Assembly (NCBI GenBank): GCA_023442525.1
Contig: JAEZZA010000006.1
Coordinates: 208,682-272,681, forward strand
Direction of reading: 5' to 3'
Source: Bacteroidota bacterium
GTDB lineage: Bacteria; Bacteroidota; Bacteroidia; Bacteroidales; UBA10428
Length of the DNA: 64,000 bases
Shown: piece by piece, positions 18,304-28,441 of the stretch
Layout: every line of letters starts with the position of its first letter
Position numbering within the stretch: position 1 is the first letter of the stretch
Notes under the pieces: model-generated
Database searches by the model: none
What the model was told of the DNA's origin: nothing
The model's input: the letters and a program-made list of their open reading frames with translations, nothing else
Position numbers and translations under genes: made by a program

Positions 18304-19485
18304 TTAGGATTTGACCGAATTTACGGTTTGGGCTCTTTCCATCCTTCGCAGCCTGTGTTTCACATTTGATTCAATTACATAATAATCAATCAGCGGTGCG
18401 AAGACGTTCATCAGCAAAATCGCTAGCATCATCCCCTCGGGATATGCCGGATTAACCACACGTATCAGTACTGCAAGCATTCCGGTAAGTAAACCGTAGA
18501 TCCATTTTCCTGTTTCGGTTTGTGATGCAGTTACAGGGTCAGTTGCCATGAAAACAGTACCGAAAAGAAATCCTCCATAAAGAAGATGCTTATATGCAGG
18601 AAGATTCATATATTCATTGGCGCCTGCCAGGTTGAAGATCAACCCCATTATAAGGCCGCCGGCAACAGTCGACAAGATGATCTTCCAACTGCCGATTCCC
18701 GTATAAAGTAATATTAAAGCGCCGATCAGAATGGCCAGTTTAGAGGTTTCACCAATCGAACCGGGGATAAATCCCAGAAAAGCATTCAGGTCTGACGGAA
18801 GATGCCCTTGAGCATTGATAACCAGGTTACCCAAAGGTGTGGCGCCGGAGAAACCATCAACTATATTTTGTCCTTCTTTCAACCCTGAAATCCATACCTT
18901 GTCACCGGTCATTTCACCGGGATATGCAAAGAATAAAAAGGCACGTGCCGTTAGTGCAGGATTCAGAACGTTCATTCCGGTACCTCCGAAAACTTCCTTG
19001 CCGATCACAACTGCAAAGGCTGTAGAAATAACCACTGTCCACAATGGAACATCAACCGGCATCACCAGGGGTATAAGCATTCCTGTTACCAGGAATCCTT
19101 CGTTCACTTCGTGTCCCCTTATCTGTGCAAATATGAACTCAATACCAAGTCCGGTTACATACGATGCAACTATTATGGGTAACACTTTCAGAAATCCGAA
19201 CCAGAATACCGGGAAAAATGAAAGTTCTTTTCCGGTTGACAGGAAATGTTGGTAGCCGACGTTGTACATTCCAAAAAGCAGGCAGGGAATGAGCGCAATG
19301 ATCACAATAGTCATGGTGCGCTTCATATCGATGCTGTCGCGTATATGTGAGCCGGCACGCGTAACTTTATCGGGTACAAACAGGAAAGTTTCAAAAGCAT
19401 CGAAAGTGGAACGGAACTTTTCATATTTTCCGCCTTTCTCAAAATTTGGTTTGATCCTGTTGAGATAATTTCGTAATGACTTCAT
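18304..19485 (-). CDS. nqrB: Na+-translocating NADH:quinone reductase subunit B
   Basis: 393 residues with multiple transmembrane helices. NqrB carries covalent FMN and riboflavin and forms part of the sodium path. The motif DGFSGATPLGNL gives Thr216 as the flavinylation residue. The loop GKEVFGGTGMNVLNPALTARAFLFFAYPG and the DPVTASQTETGKWIYG segment are characteristic. It follows nqrA by 19 bases. Confidence 0.97.
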   Translation of the reverse strand: MKSLRNYLNRIKPNFEKGGKYEKFRSTFDAFETFLFVPDKVTRAGSHIRDSIDMKRTMTIVIIALIPCLLFGMYNVGYQHFLSTGKELSFFPVFWFGFLKVLPIIVASYVTGLGIEFIFAQIRGHEVNEGFLVTGMLIPLVMPVDVPLWTVVISTAFAVVIGKEVFGGTGMNVLNPALTARAFLFFAYPGEMTGDKVWISGLKEGQNIVDGFSGATPLGNLVINAQGHLPSDLNAFLGFIPGSIGETSKLAILIGALILLYTGIGSWKIILSTVAGGLIMGLIFNLAGANEYMNLPAYKHLLYGGFLFGTVFMATDPVTASQTETGKWIYGLLTGMLAVLIRVVNPAYPEGMMLAILLMNVFAPLIDYYVIESNVKHRLRRMERAQTVNSVKS

Positions 19486-19504
19486 GCAAAATTTGTTTTC
19501 GATG

Positions 19505-20854
19505 TTAACTCATCTCTTTCATCATCAGGTCGAGGCCCTGGCGGACAATTACCTGCATATCTGTTTTGGAAGCATCAATAAATTCGCAAAGAGCGAAATC
19601 CTCTTCGGCAACTTCATAAATGCCAAGTCGTTCCATCTGGTCGATATCTGCTGCAATTATGGCTTTTAGTAATTGCATCGGGTAAATATCCAGAGGAAAT
19701 ACCTTTTCATACATACCGGTAAGCACAAAAGCACGATGCCCGCCATTCAGATTGGTATCGAGCATGTATTCCTTTTTCGGGTTCAACCACGACCAGAATA
19801 CTCTGTAGAAGCTGTATTTATTAAATCCGGGCATTGCCCATCCCAGAAATTCCGAGTGCCGGCCTTCGGGGATAACAGTGAACGATGAATCGTAGTAACC
19901 CAGGTAGCTGCTGTGTGTGACTTTTGTTCCGGTGAGCGGGTTACCGCTTATATAGCGATGATCCGATTTCTTCACATTGCCGTCGACTAAACTCTTGACC
20001 GAAGCGCCCCTCAATAACCTGTAGTACCGGGGTTGATTTACTTCAGAACCCGTCAGGGCAACAATTCGCGAAGCATCATAGATACCCTGGATAAACAGCT
20101 TACCAATAGCAACCACATCCTGGGGATAGATCACCCATACTACCTCATTCTTGTTAATAGGATCGGCGTAACGGATATGTACGCTGGGATTCCCTGCCGG
20201 ATGCGGACCATCAAAGACATTCACGCTGGCGTTTTGTACCTGCGTAAATGCCGTGGATTGAGTGGCTGTACTAATATTAACATGAACTCTGCCCGATGTG
20301 AGTCGGGACAATGCATTGACGCCTGTTTGAAAATCGATTTCAGAGCCTTTTATGATGAAGTCATAGTCGGGTCCGAGAGGTGCAGTATCAAAGGCCGGGA
20401 TAAATATCGATTTCGGTGTTACCGATGGATTGGCTATCACGTTGTACGGGCGCTGCTTTATGGCAGGCCAGAGGCCGCTTTTCAGGATACCGGCTTTAAT
20501 CTCTTCCGGGCTCATGGAGAGCGGGCTGCCTGTAGCAAAGTTTTCGTATTCGGTTTGAGAGGTTGCTTTAACTACAACTTCCAGAATAACTCTCCGCTCA
20601 CCACGGTTGATTGCAGATACTGTACCGCTAACCGGAGACGTAAAACAAATTTCCGGCCGGCTCTTGTCGACAAACAACGTAGTGCCCGCCTTTACTACAC
20701 TACCTTCCCTGACTTCGAGCCGGGGTACAAGACCGTGGAAATCAGCCGGCTTCAGAGCATAATACTCCGAACTACCTGCGTTACTGAGTGTTTTCTCAGC
20801 TTTTCCGGCCAGATTAATGTTCAATCCTTTCTTGATTTTAAAGACTTGAGGCAT
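19505..20854 (-). CDS. nqrA: Na+-translocating NADH:quinone reductase subunit A
   Basis: 449 residues, soluble; first gene of the operon. NqrA sits on the cytoplasmic face and takes part in quinone binding. Family features are the N-terminal FKIKKGLNINLAGKAE, the lipoyl-like hammerhead with PRLEVREGSVVKAGTTLF and SPVSGTVSAINRGERR, and the C-terminal DIDQMERLGIYEVAEEDFALCEFIDASKTDMQVIVRQGLDLMMKE. A Bacteroidota-type -7 box is found 27 bases upstream (20881–20888). Confidence 0.97.
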   Translation of the reverse strand: MPQVFKIKKGLNINLAGKAEKTLSNAGSSEYYALKPADFHGLVPRLEVREGSVVKAGTTLFVDKSRPEICFTSPVSGTVSAINRGERRVILEVVVKATSQTEYENFATGSPLSMSPEEIKAGILKSGLWPAIKQRPYNVIANPSVTPKSIFIPAFDTAPLGPDYDFIIKGSEIDFQTGVNALSRLTSGRVHVNISTATQSTAFTQVQNASVNVFDGPHPAGNPSVHIRYADPINKNEVVWVIYPQDVVAIGKLFIQGIYDASRIVALTGSEVNQPRYYRLLRGASVKSLVDGNVKKSDHRYISGNPLTGTKVTHSSYLGYYDSSFTVIPEGRHSEFLGWAMPGFNKYSFYRVFWSWLNPKKEYMLDTNLNGGHRAFVLTGMYEKVFPLDIYPMQLLKAIIAADIDQMERLGIYEVAEEDFALCEFIDASKTDMQVIVRQGLDLMMKEMS

Positions 20855-20880
20855 TCGATTGTTATTGATTTTTCAGGCTC

Positions 20881-20888
20881 CAAAAATA
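20881..20888 (-). promoter_or_regulatory. Probable -7 element of the nqr operon promoter
   Basis: On the minus strand this reads TATTTTTG, an exact match to the Bacteroidota -7 consensus TAnnTTTG. It would place the transcription start about 20 bases before the nqrA ATG. No TTTG -33 element is seen at the right distance, so the call is moderate. Confidence 0.5.
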
Positions 20889-21000
20889 GAACATTTTAAA
20901 AAACCCGTGATATTTTATGAGGATATTTCAGAAGTCCGGGAGATGCCATGTGATTTCAATATAATCACTAATTTTATCAGGTAAAATAAGCATTTGGTTG

Positions 21001-22284
21001 ATGTCCTGTAAAAATACCACTATCCGGATAATGTTAGTTGTTATTGCATTAACAACCCGAAATCTCTTTGGTTTAAATGCTATGCCAATTCCCGACCTGA
21101 TTGTTAATGCCGTTTACGATGATAACATCTTCTCGGTTCAGCTTAAGACCGTAGGTTGGGAGTTTTCGATGCCAGTGATTGAGCTGGGATCGGATCAGCA
21201 ACTCGAACTCAGGTTCGACGACCTGTCGGGCGAAACACGTACTTTCGGATACACATTGGTCCATTGCGACTGTGACTGGCATATTTCCGGTCTGCCCGAA
21301 AGCGAATACATGACAGGCTTTACAGGCGGGATCATCAGAAATTATTCTCAATCTTTGAACACCACCCGGTTTTATATTAACCACCACCTGCAATTCCCCG
21401 AAGAAGACGCCATACCCTCAGTGAGCGGCAATTATGCAATTGTGGTTTATGAAGAAAGCGATCCTGAAAAAATAGTACTTACCCGCAGATTTTATGTATC
21501 GGAAAATACATCAGGAATCGAAGCTGTAGTGCGCCGGCCTTCTGTGGGACTTGAAAAGAACACATCTCAGCAGCTTCAGATTTCGGTAAACTACAAAAGC
21601 AGTGAAATTCGCGATCCGCTTTCTGAACTGCAAACAGTGGTAGTACAAAATTATCGTTACGATAATTCAATGGTTTTTACAAAACCGTATTTATCCAGGC
21701 CAGGCAGGCTGGAATTTACCGACCCTGAAGGAGGCATAATATCCGGCGGCAATGAGTTCAGAACACTCGACATAAAGAGTACGAGATACCAGACCGAGAA
21801 TGTAGCACGGATTGATTTCAGAAATCCCTATTACCATATATTATTAAAGCCTGATGGTTTGCGTTCGGACAAACCCTGGTTCAGCAAAGCCGACCTGAAC
21901 GGAGAATATTATGTCGACCGCGAAAGATCTACCGATCGACACACGGAAGCCGACTACGTGTACGTGCATTTTAGCCTGGAAATACCTCCCACTTACGCAG
22001 CCGATGAAATATATGTTGGCGGCGCATTCACCAATTGGGAAACCCTGCCCGGTAACCAATTGAAATATAATCCCGATAACGGTCTGTTTGAAGCAACCCT
22101 GCTGCTCAAACAGGGTTTATACGATTATTGTTTCCTTATGAAAAACGCAACTACCGGTATTGCAGATGAATATGAAATCGAAGGAAGTTATTATGAAACA
22201 GAAAACGATTATTCGGTTTTTGTCTATTTTAAGGACTCTTTCAACCGTTATCACCGTCTTATAGGATTTTTACCACTAAAATAA
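21001..22284 (+). CDS. Type IX secretion system plug protein (DUF5103 family)
   Basis: About 427 residues. A TTG at 20998 precedes the better ATG at 21001. After a signal peptide (IMLVVIALTTRNLFGLNA) come beta-rich domains with the DUF5103 pattern: IYDDNIFSVQLKTVGWEFSMPVIEL (read as VYDDNIFS...), LRFDDLSGETRTFGYTLVHCDCDWHISGLPESEYMTGF and YRYDNSMVF, then an Ig/carbohydrate-binding-like end (YVGGAFTNWETLPGNQLKYNPDNGLFEATLLLKQGLYDYCF). The founding Flavobacterium protein is described as the plug that closes the T9SS translocon SprA when no substrate is engaged. No other T9SS gene is in the window, which is usual since these genes are scattered. Confidence 0.85.
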   Translation: MSCKNTTIRIMLVVIALTTRNLFGLNAMPIPDLIVNAVYDDNIFSVQLKTVGWEFSMPVIELGSDQQLELRFDDLSGETRTFGYTLVHCDCDWHISGLPESEYMTGFTGGIIRNYSQSLNTTRFYINHHLQFPEEDAIPSVSGNYAIVVYEESDPEKIVLTRRFYVSENTSGIEAVVRRPSVGLEKNTSQQLQISVNYKSSEIRDPLSELQTVVVQNYRYDNSMVFTKPYLSRPGRLEFTDPEGGIISGGNEFRTLDIKSTRYQTENVARIDFRNPYYHILLKPDGLRSDKPWFSKADLNGEYYVDRERSTDRHTEADYVYVHFSLEIPPTYAADEIYVGGAFTNWETLPGNQLKYNPDNGLFEATLLLKQGLYDYCFLMKNATTGIADEYEIEGSYYETENDYSVFVYFKDSFNRYHRLIGFLPLK

Positions 22285-22391
22285 TACTCATAATCTTGAT
22301 TATTTAAGCAGGGTTTATGCTGGTGAAACAGGTCATTTGATAATTGCATGTTTGAATACATGTTTATATTCGTATTTTTATTGGACATCAT

Positions 22392-24791
22392 ATGATCAAA
22401 ATGAAAAGTATCCGGATACTATCAACTATTGCCATCATAGCAGTCGTATGCACGACATCTGGCGCTCAGGTACTCAATGAAATAAATAATAAACTGGATA
22501 TTTATTTAAAAAAGTATCCCGAAGAAAAGGTGTATCTGCAATCCGACCGTTCAGCCTATTCGCCCGCCGAAACTATCTGGTTTAAAGCCTGGTTGCTAAA
22601 CGACACGGAAGCGCAACAGAATGAGCTCAGCAACTATCTTTATATCTCATTGATTGATAAGGATAGTATTGAAATAATCAGTCAGGTATTGCCCCTTGGC
22701 TCCAATCAGCTTGATGGCAGTTTAAAATTGCCCGAACTTCTGAACCCTGGTTATTACAAGCTGATTGCTTATACAACATGGATGAAGAATACTCCTGTTG
22801 ACCGGATATTCGATAAAAATATTCTCATCCGGAACAGTGATAATAATGAAATTGATGTTGATTTAAAGCTTTCACCGGATATTGCGATACCTTCAGGACA
22901 GGCATTCGTTATGATCAGGACTGCCAAAAAAGACGGAAGCGCTGTATCGGTAAATTACAATTACAGATTGTTTAACAATAAAGGTGTGTTAAGTTCCGGA
23001 AAGGGAAAGACCGGAGATACAGGTGAAAGTAAAGTATCCGTTGGTATTCCCGATTCTGAAATGTGTGAAGGGCTGAAGATGGAAGTTGATGTCAGCTACA
23101 AATCGTTCCGGCGTACCTTTGCTATGGCAATTCCCTGGCCCGGTAACAGTTTTAACATAATGTTTTACCCCGAAAGCGGGCTTATGCTCTATGGAATTGA
23201 CACCAAAGTTGCTTTCAGAGCTTTTAACCAGGCCGACCGGCCGGTTGATTTCAAAGGTGAGATTTACACAAACGATAATGTCCGGGTAAAACAAGTAGAG
23301 AGCACTTACCAGGGAATCGGCTCATTCAACCTGACACCTGAAAAGGGTAAAACATATTATTTAAAAGTTACACAACCGGAAGGTATTTCTCAGACATTTA
23401 ATCTGCCTGTTCCGCGAAGGACAGGACTTGCCTTGCATGTTGAATCGGTAACTGAAGATGCCCTTACACTTGTAGCCCAACAAACCAGCCGGTTCCGGAA
23501 CACCTACAATTTAATAGGTCAGTCAAACGGAAATATTTATTGGATGGATACCATTAATACCTCGGGTACGGCGATTATTAAAGTTCCGCTGAAAGAATTT
23601 CCCGCGGGTGTTTCAGAATTCACTGTATTTGACTCTGCAAAAAATCTGATGGCCAAGCGACTGGTTTTTATAAACCAACAAGACCGGCTGAATATTACCC
23701 TGAAACCGGATAAGACGGTATATGCACCGCGTGAAAAGGTTAGTATTACCATTTCGGTAACCGATGATAAGGGTAAACCGGTGGATGCCTGGCTGGCACT
23801 AGGTGCAGTTCTGTCCGGTAGCGACATAAACATTAACAACCCGGGACTTTACAGTTATTCGACATTAAAAAGTAACCTGATTGGATTTCTGCCAACACCT
23901 GATTACTATCTAACAAAGGAGCATAATGACATATTAGATGACCTGTTGATTGCCAACGCATTTAAGAGATTTACATGGGGCATGGTTTTGGGGGTAAATC
24001 AAAACAGTATTCCTTTCAAATCGATGGAAGAAAACGGTAATCCTGTTCCATCAATTGAATACGACCGGAACCTGTCGAGATATTTTGCACAGGATATTCA
24101 TAATTCATTGAATAACCCGGGGAATACCTTCACAAAAGAAGCAAAAAACGACATGGACAGGATACTTAACCCGGAAAATTATAAGAAAGCTCCAGGTCCC
24201 GATTACAGCAAAATGAAAGATGTAGACGAAATAGTGTACAGCATTAAACCATATAAGCTAATCGACGGTAAGATCGTTTTTCACAGCAGCAGCCCCAATA
24301 CGCTGATGAATCAGCAAGGCGCAGCAATTGCCATTGACGGTGTTTACCGGGGAACCGATCCTACAATTTTCAGTACACTAAAACCGACGGACATTGACCG
24401 GGTGGTTGTATCTACCAATCCGATAGACGTACAAAAATATACCGGGCTGAACACAATTGGTATCATTGAAATATTTACCAAAACTGGCCGGACCATGCTT
24501 ACAAACGAAGAAGAAAAAGCACCCAGGATCGAGAAAGTTAAAGTAAATGATCAGTTTACGGCTCCCGATTATGAGGCAGCGCCAAAAAGCATACGTGCAG
24601 GGACCGATCGGCGTGAAACACTTTATTGGAATGCCGGTATCAGAACAGGCCGTTCAGGTACGGTAACCATAACTTTTTTTAATGGCGATGCAACATCGGA
24701 GGTAAAAGTAACGGCCGAGGGTATGTCGACCAGCGCCACCCCTCTCACCGGAACCGGATCAACCACTTATACAATACGCCGCTTAAAATAG
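22392..24791 (+). CDS. Secreted MG2-domain protein with TonB-plug-like C-terminal region
   Basis: 799 residues with a signal peptide (ILSTIAIIAVVCTTSGAQ). Residues ~30–140 have the MG2-like macroglobulin strand pattern (KVYLQSDRSAYSPAETIWFKAWLL). A second macroglobulin-like repeat is near residue 430 (DRLNITLKPDKTVYAPREKVSITISVTDDKGKPVDAWLAL). Around residues 640–700 comes a plug-like segment (AAIAIDGVYRGTDPTIFSTLKPTDIDRVVVSTNPIDVQKYTGLNTIGIIEIFTKTG), as in the plug of TonB-dependent receptors. No barrel follows, so it is not a complete receptor. The family is common in Bacteroidota; its task is unknown, with an outer-membrane or periplasmic binding function being likely. The start could also be the ATG at 22401. 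Confidence 0.78.
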   Translation: MIKMKSIRILSTIAIIAVVCTTSGAQVLNEINNKLDIYLKKYPEEKVYLQSDRSAYSPAETIWFKAWLLNDTEAQQNELSNYLYISLIDKDSIEIISQVLPLGSNQLDGSLKLPELLNPGYYKLIAYTTWMKNTPVDRIFDKNILIRNSDNNEIDVDLKLSPDIAIPSGQAFVMIRTAKKDGSAVSVNYNYRLFNNKGVLSSGKGKTGDTGESKVSVGIPDSEMCEGLKMEVDVSYKSFRRTFAMAIPWPGNSFNIMFYPESGLMLYGIDTKVAFRAFNQADRPVDFKGEIYTNDNVRVKQVESTYQGIGSFNLTPEKGKTYYLKVTQPEGISQTFNLPVPRRTGLALHVESVTEDALTLVAQQTSRFRNTYNLIGQSNGNIYWMDTINTSGTAIIKVPLKEFPAGVSEFTVFDSAKNLMAKRLVFINQQDRLNITLKPDKTVYAPREKVSITISVTDDKGKPVDAWLALGAVLSGSDININNPGLYSYSTLKSNLIGFLPTPDYYLTKEHNDILDDLLIANAFKRFTWGMVLGVNQNSIPFKSMEENGNPVPSIEYDRNLSRYFAQDIHNSLNNPGNTFTKEAKNDMDRILNPENYKKAPGPDYSKMKDVDEIVYSIKPYKLIDGKIVFHSSSPNTLMNQQGAAIAIDGVYRGTDPTIFSTLKPTDIDRVVVSTNPIDVQKYTGLNTIGIIEIFTKTGRTMLTNEEEKAPRIEKVKVNDQFTAPDYEAAPKSIRAGTDRRETLYWNAGIRTGRSGTVTITFFNGDATSEVKVTAEGMSTSATPLTGTGSTTYTIRRLK

Positions 24792-24821
24792 TTCAGGATT
24801 TTCATTTGTATTTCTGAATCG

Positions 24822-24860
24822 GGGCATGATAGTACTGATAGTATTTAGTACTTCATGCCC
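24822..24860 (+). terminator. Long hairpin downstream of the MG2/plug gene
   Basis: GGGCATGA and AGTACT on the left arm (24822–24836) pair with AGTACT and TCATGCCC on the right arm (24847–24860), giving a stem of 14 pairs with a single bulged T. A short T-rich stretch (TGATTTTGTG) follows. Position and shape suit an intrinsic terminator. Confidence 0.65.
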
Positions 24861-24983
24861 TGATTTTGTGTTGTATGCCGCTGAGGGCAAGCTTCAGACT
24901 ATTATTACACCAGTCAGGTGACGAGATATTGCAGAAAATAGTATTTTTATGGAGGATTGAAATTGTAACTAAATTCTTTCAAA

Positions 24984-27443
24984 ATGAAAACCATCACTTT
25001 CAAAACCATCCTCGCCATAACCCTTTTATCCTTGATATTCTCCTGCTCAAGGCAGAACCTCACTTCGAACCGTGATCGTAACTTCAACGAAGGCTGGAAG
25101 TTCATGCGCGACAGTATGCCCGGCGTCAATCCATGGGATCTGGCATTCGACGATTCGCAATGGCTGACTGTTGATGTTCCGCACGACTGGAGCATGATGG
25201 CATTGCCCGGTGAGGAAAACGAAAGTCAGATAGGTCCGTTTTCGATGAAGAGTCCCGGCGCCACCTCTACCGGTTATGTAATGGGAGGTACGGCCTGGTA
25301 TCGGAAACATTTCACGCTGAATAAGAAAGATGAAGGTAAAATAGTTACCCTGAAGTTCGATGGTGTTTACATGGAAACCGAAGTATGGGTAAACGGCAAG
25401 CCGGTGGGCAACCATGTTTACGGTTACACGCCATTTTATTTTGATATCACGGATCTGCTCAACAAGGCAGGAACCGAAAACGTGATTGCGGTAAAGGTTA
25501 GCAATACCGGACGAAATACACGGTGGTATTCCGGATCTGGAATTTACCGGAATGTAACCTTATCGGTAACCGACCCGGTGCATGTTGATGTATGGGGAGT
25601 GCAGGTGATTACCCGCGACATAAGCAGCGATCAGGGCAAGGCTGATATCCGGGTAAAACTGGTAAATAAGACACAGGAAGACAAAGAAGCGGTTGTAAAG
25701 GTAACCATACTATCGCCGGAACCGGCAATAAATACGGTTTCTGTTTCAGGGAACATAAAAATACTGGCCGGAGACAAGGGATTTTTTGATGCAGGTGTGG
25801 TAATCAACAATCCCCAATTATGGTCGCCTTCCTCCCCTGCCCTTTATAAAGCAGTAATAAAGATTGAATCCAAAGGCAAGGTAGTCGATGAATATACGCA
25901 GATGTTTGGTTTTCGTACGGTAGAAATTTCAGCTCAGAATGGCCTTTTGTTAAACGGAGAGCCAGTTGAATTAAAAGGAGGCTGTATGCATCATGATAAC
26001 GGTTTGTTGGGTGCTGCTGCATTCGACAGGGCTGAGGAGCGTCGTGTACAGATTATGAAGGATAACGGTTTCAACGCCATCCGTACCAGTCATAACCCAC
26101 CCTCGGAAGCCTTTCTCAATGCCTGCGACCGGCTTGGGATGCTTGTAATTGATGAGACTTTCGATATTTGGGAGCGTCAGAAGAATCCGATGGATTATCA
26201 CCGGTTTTTCAGAGAATGGTGGAAGCAGGATGTGGAAGCAATGATTCTGCGCGACAGGAATCATCCGGCGATAATTATGTGGAGTATTGGCAATGAAATT
26301 CCCGAAAGGGCTGATACAAGTGGTGTCAGAATTGGGAAAGCACAAATCGAGTTTATAAAAACACTGGATAAAACAAGGCATTTCACCAACGCGATTTGCG
26401 AATTCTGGGATAATCCGGGATGGAAATGGGAAAGAACCGCAGCTGCCTTTGACGTACTCGATGTTGGCGGATACAATTATCAGTTTCTGAGATATGAAAG
26501 TGATCATGCCGTTTATCCGGAACGGGTCATGATGGGTACAGAGTCGGTTCCGAAAGATGCTTTTGGGAACTGGGAGATGGTAGAAAAGCATCCGTATGTG
26601 ATTGGTGATTTTGTATGGACCGGTATGGATTACCTGGGAGAGACCGGAATCGGACACACGCAATATTTCACCAAAGACCAGAAAGATCAGTTTGCGATGA
26701 CATGGCCCTGGTATAACGCATGGTGCGGCGACATTGATATTATTGGGGGGAAGAAGCCTCAGATGGTTTACAGGGATATTTTATGGAGAAACAGTGAGAT
26801 TGAGATGAACGTTCATCCGCCGGTTCCTGGGGGGAAAACGGAAGTAGTAAGTTACTGGGGATGGCCTGATGAATATCCGCATTGGAACTGGAAAGGATAT
26901 GAGGATCAGACCATGCAGGTATCGGTATATACACGGGAAGATTCAGTAAGACTATTCTTAAACGGAAGGGAAATAGGAAGAAAGGGAGTGTCAGCAAAGA
27001 CAAAATACACGGCTGTTTTCGATGTTCCTTATGAGCCGGGCGAGTTGAAGGCTGTAGCTTATCGTGGCGGTAGTGTGCATTCTGAGAAGGTATTCAATAC
27101 TACTGGTGAAGCGGCTGCTGTAAGACTGTCAGTCGACAGAAATTCAATCCGGGCTGACAGAAATGACTTGTCGTTTGTAACCATTGAGGTTGTGGATGAA
27201 TTCGGCAAGGTTGTCACCGATGCTTCCAACCAGGTAAACATTGAGATTACAGGTAACGGCGAACTTGCCGGAAGCGGAAATGCCTGTCCCTTCGATATGG
27301 AAAGCGTGGGAAAGACTAACGTAAAGACCTTCCATGGCAAGGCTTTGGCCATTGTACGTCCTTACTCCAAACGTGGCTCCATAAACCTGATCGTCTCCTC
27401 TCCGGGACTTACGGAAGGAACAGCGAAAATAGTGGTGGAATAA
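24984..27443 (+). CDS. Glycoside hydrolase family 2 (beta-galactosidase-like) lipoprotein
   Basis: 819 residues with a lipoprotein signal peptide (LLSLIFSC, Cys21). Domain order: sugar-binding jelly roll (~30–190), immunoglobulin-like domain (~200–310), TIM barrel (~315–600), then extra beta domains including a DUF4982-like part and an Ig-like ending. The acid/base is Glu438 in WSIGNEIPE and the nucleophile is Glu520 in MMGTESV. The enzyme removes beta-galactosyl or related beta-linked sugars at the cell surface or periplasm; the precise substrate is unknown. No SusC/SusD pair is adjacent, so it is not part of a visible polysaccharide utilisation locus. Confidence 0.92.
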   Translation: MKTITFKTILAITLLSLIFSCSRQNLTSNRDRNFNEGWKFMRDSMPGVNPWDLAFDDSQWLTVDVPHDWSMMALPGEENESQIGPFSMKSPGATSTGYVMGGTAWYRKHFTLNKKDEGKIVTLKFDGVYMETEVWVNGKPVGNHVYGYTPFYFDITDLLNKAGTENVIAVKVSNTGRNTRWYSGSGIYRNVTLSVTDPVHVDVWGVQVITRDISSDQGKADIRVKLVNKTQEDKEAVVKVTILSPEPAINTVSVSGNIKILAGDKGFFDAGVVINNPQLWSPSSPALYKAVIKIESKGKVVDEYTQMFGFRTVEISAQNGLLLNGEPVELKGGCMHHDNGLLGAAAFDRAEERRVQIMKDNGFNAIRTSHNPPSEAFLNACDRLGMLVIDETFDIWERQKNPMDYHRFFREWWKQDVEAMILRDRNHPAIIMWSIGNEIPERADTSGVRIGKAQIEFIKTLDKTRHFTNAICEFWDNPGWKWERTAAAFDVLDVGGYNYQFLRYESDHAVYPERVMMGTESVPKDAFGNWEMVEKHPYVIGDFVWTGMDYLGETGIGHTQYFTKDQKDQFAMTWPWYNAWCGDIDIIGGKKPQMVYRDILWRNSEIEMNVHPPVPGGKTEVVSYWGWPDEYPHWNWKGYEDQTMQVSVYTREDSVRLFLNGREIGRKGVSAKTKYTAVFDVPYEPGELKAVAYRGGSVHSEKVFNTTGEAAAVRLSVDRNSIRADRNDLSFVTIEVVDEFGKVVTDASNQVNIEITGNGELAGSGNACPFDMESVGKTNVKTFHGKALAIVRPYSKRGSINLIVSSPGLTEGTAKIVVE

Positions 27444-27482
27444 CAGGCTGTCGTTGCGATCAATGCGAGGTGCCAGGCGAAT
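27444..27482. repeat. Degraded dispersed intergenic repeat (copy C, weak)
   Basis: The short gap after the GH2 gene contains GTCGTTGCGATCAATGCGAGG and a CCAGGCGA tail, resembling the CGTCATTGCGAGG-type intergenic repeats on this strand. The similarity is weak and the element, if real, is decayed. Confidence 0.3.
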
Positions 27483-27508
27483 TTTCTTTAAAGCTGTAAT
27501 AATCAGTA

Positions 27509-28387
27509 ATGGAACCTAAAAAATTTACTCAGTTCGGTACATTTTTAGCAAGCATAATGCTGTTATTGCTTTTATTATTTACTGTAATAATAATCAGGCA
27601 ATGGAAAACAAATAGTCCTGAAATATATATTCAGATTTTTGTAGTACTGTTATTCTTATTCTTCCTGTTAACGTGTTACAAATTAACAATAACCGTTGAC
27701 AGTACTACTGTTTCATTCAGGCTTGGAATTGGATGGTTTGGAAAATCCTATAAAATTTCAGATATAAAATCGTGTCGTCCTGTAACCAATTCATGGTTTA
27801 GCGGGGCCGGAATTCGCATGATCAGGAATGGCTGGTCGTATAGCGTTAGCGGAATACATGCTATCGAACTTCAGTTTAAAAATAAAAAATCTGTCGTCAG
27901 AATCGGCACAAACAAACCTGGTGAAATCAGCCGCCTTATAAACTCACTAATTATCGGCGGAGAAACTCAAAATATTGAATTGGAAAATTCGTCAAAAAAA
28001 TGGACAAATCCACTATGGTTTGTATTGGTATTGATCCCCTTGCTAACAGTAATTCCCAATTTCAGTGAGACAAAAGTAAAATTCAATGAAACCGGATTTA
28101 AGATATCAGGTGTATATGGCATGACAATTCCATATTCAGAATTGGAACAAATTGATACGATATCCGTTATTCCGCAGATTGCTCTCAGAACAAATGGATA
28201 TTCTTTTGGAAAAACGCGTCTGGGAAATTTTAAATTTACAGATAACAGTCATGCAAAACTGTTCATTAAAACCGGATCATCACCTTATCTGCTGATCCGT
28301 TCGAAGGATCGTGTTCCGATTTATATCAACTATGACAATAAACAGGAAACGATTGATTTGTATAATGAATTAAAAGACAAAATGTAA
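27509..28387 (+). CDS. Membrane protein with bacterial PH-like domains, unknown function
   Basis: 292 residues. Two N-terminal membrane helices (~13–30 and ~40–60) are followed by a beta-rich region (TITVDSTTVSFRLGIGWFGKSYKISDIKSCRPV) that looks like a bacterial pleckstrin-homology-type (bPH) domain, and a third hydrophobic stretch near residue 175 precedes a second similar beta region (VKFNETGFKISGVYGMTIPYSELEQIDTI). The duplicated arrangement suggests an internal repeat. The gene is more A+T-rich than its left neighbours. Function is not recognised. Confidence 0.7.
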   Translation: MEPKKFTQFGTFLASIMLLLLLLFTVIIIRQWKTNSPEIYIQIFVVLLFLFFLLTCYKLTITVDSTTVSFRLGIGWFGKSYKISDIKSCRPVTNSWFSGAGIRMIRNGWSYSVSGIHAIELQFKNKKSVVRIGTNKPGEISRLINSLIIGGETQNIELENSSKKWTNPLWFVLVLIPLLTVIPNFSETKVKFNETGFKISGVYGMTIPYSELEQIDTISVIPQIALRTNGYSFGKTRLGNFKFTDNSHAKLFIKTGSSPYLLIRSKDRVPIYINYDNKQETIDLYNELKDKM

Positions 28388-28441
28388 TTATCGCTGGCCG
28401 ATCTTCCTGATCCGGGAAATCATTGCTCAAAATTTTCAAAT

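Noticed and set aside
24866..25075. 69-codon ORF before the GH2 gene
   Set aside because: It overlaps the well-supported GH2 start in another frame and has no family features.
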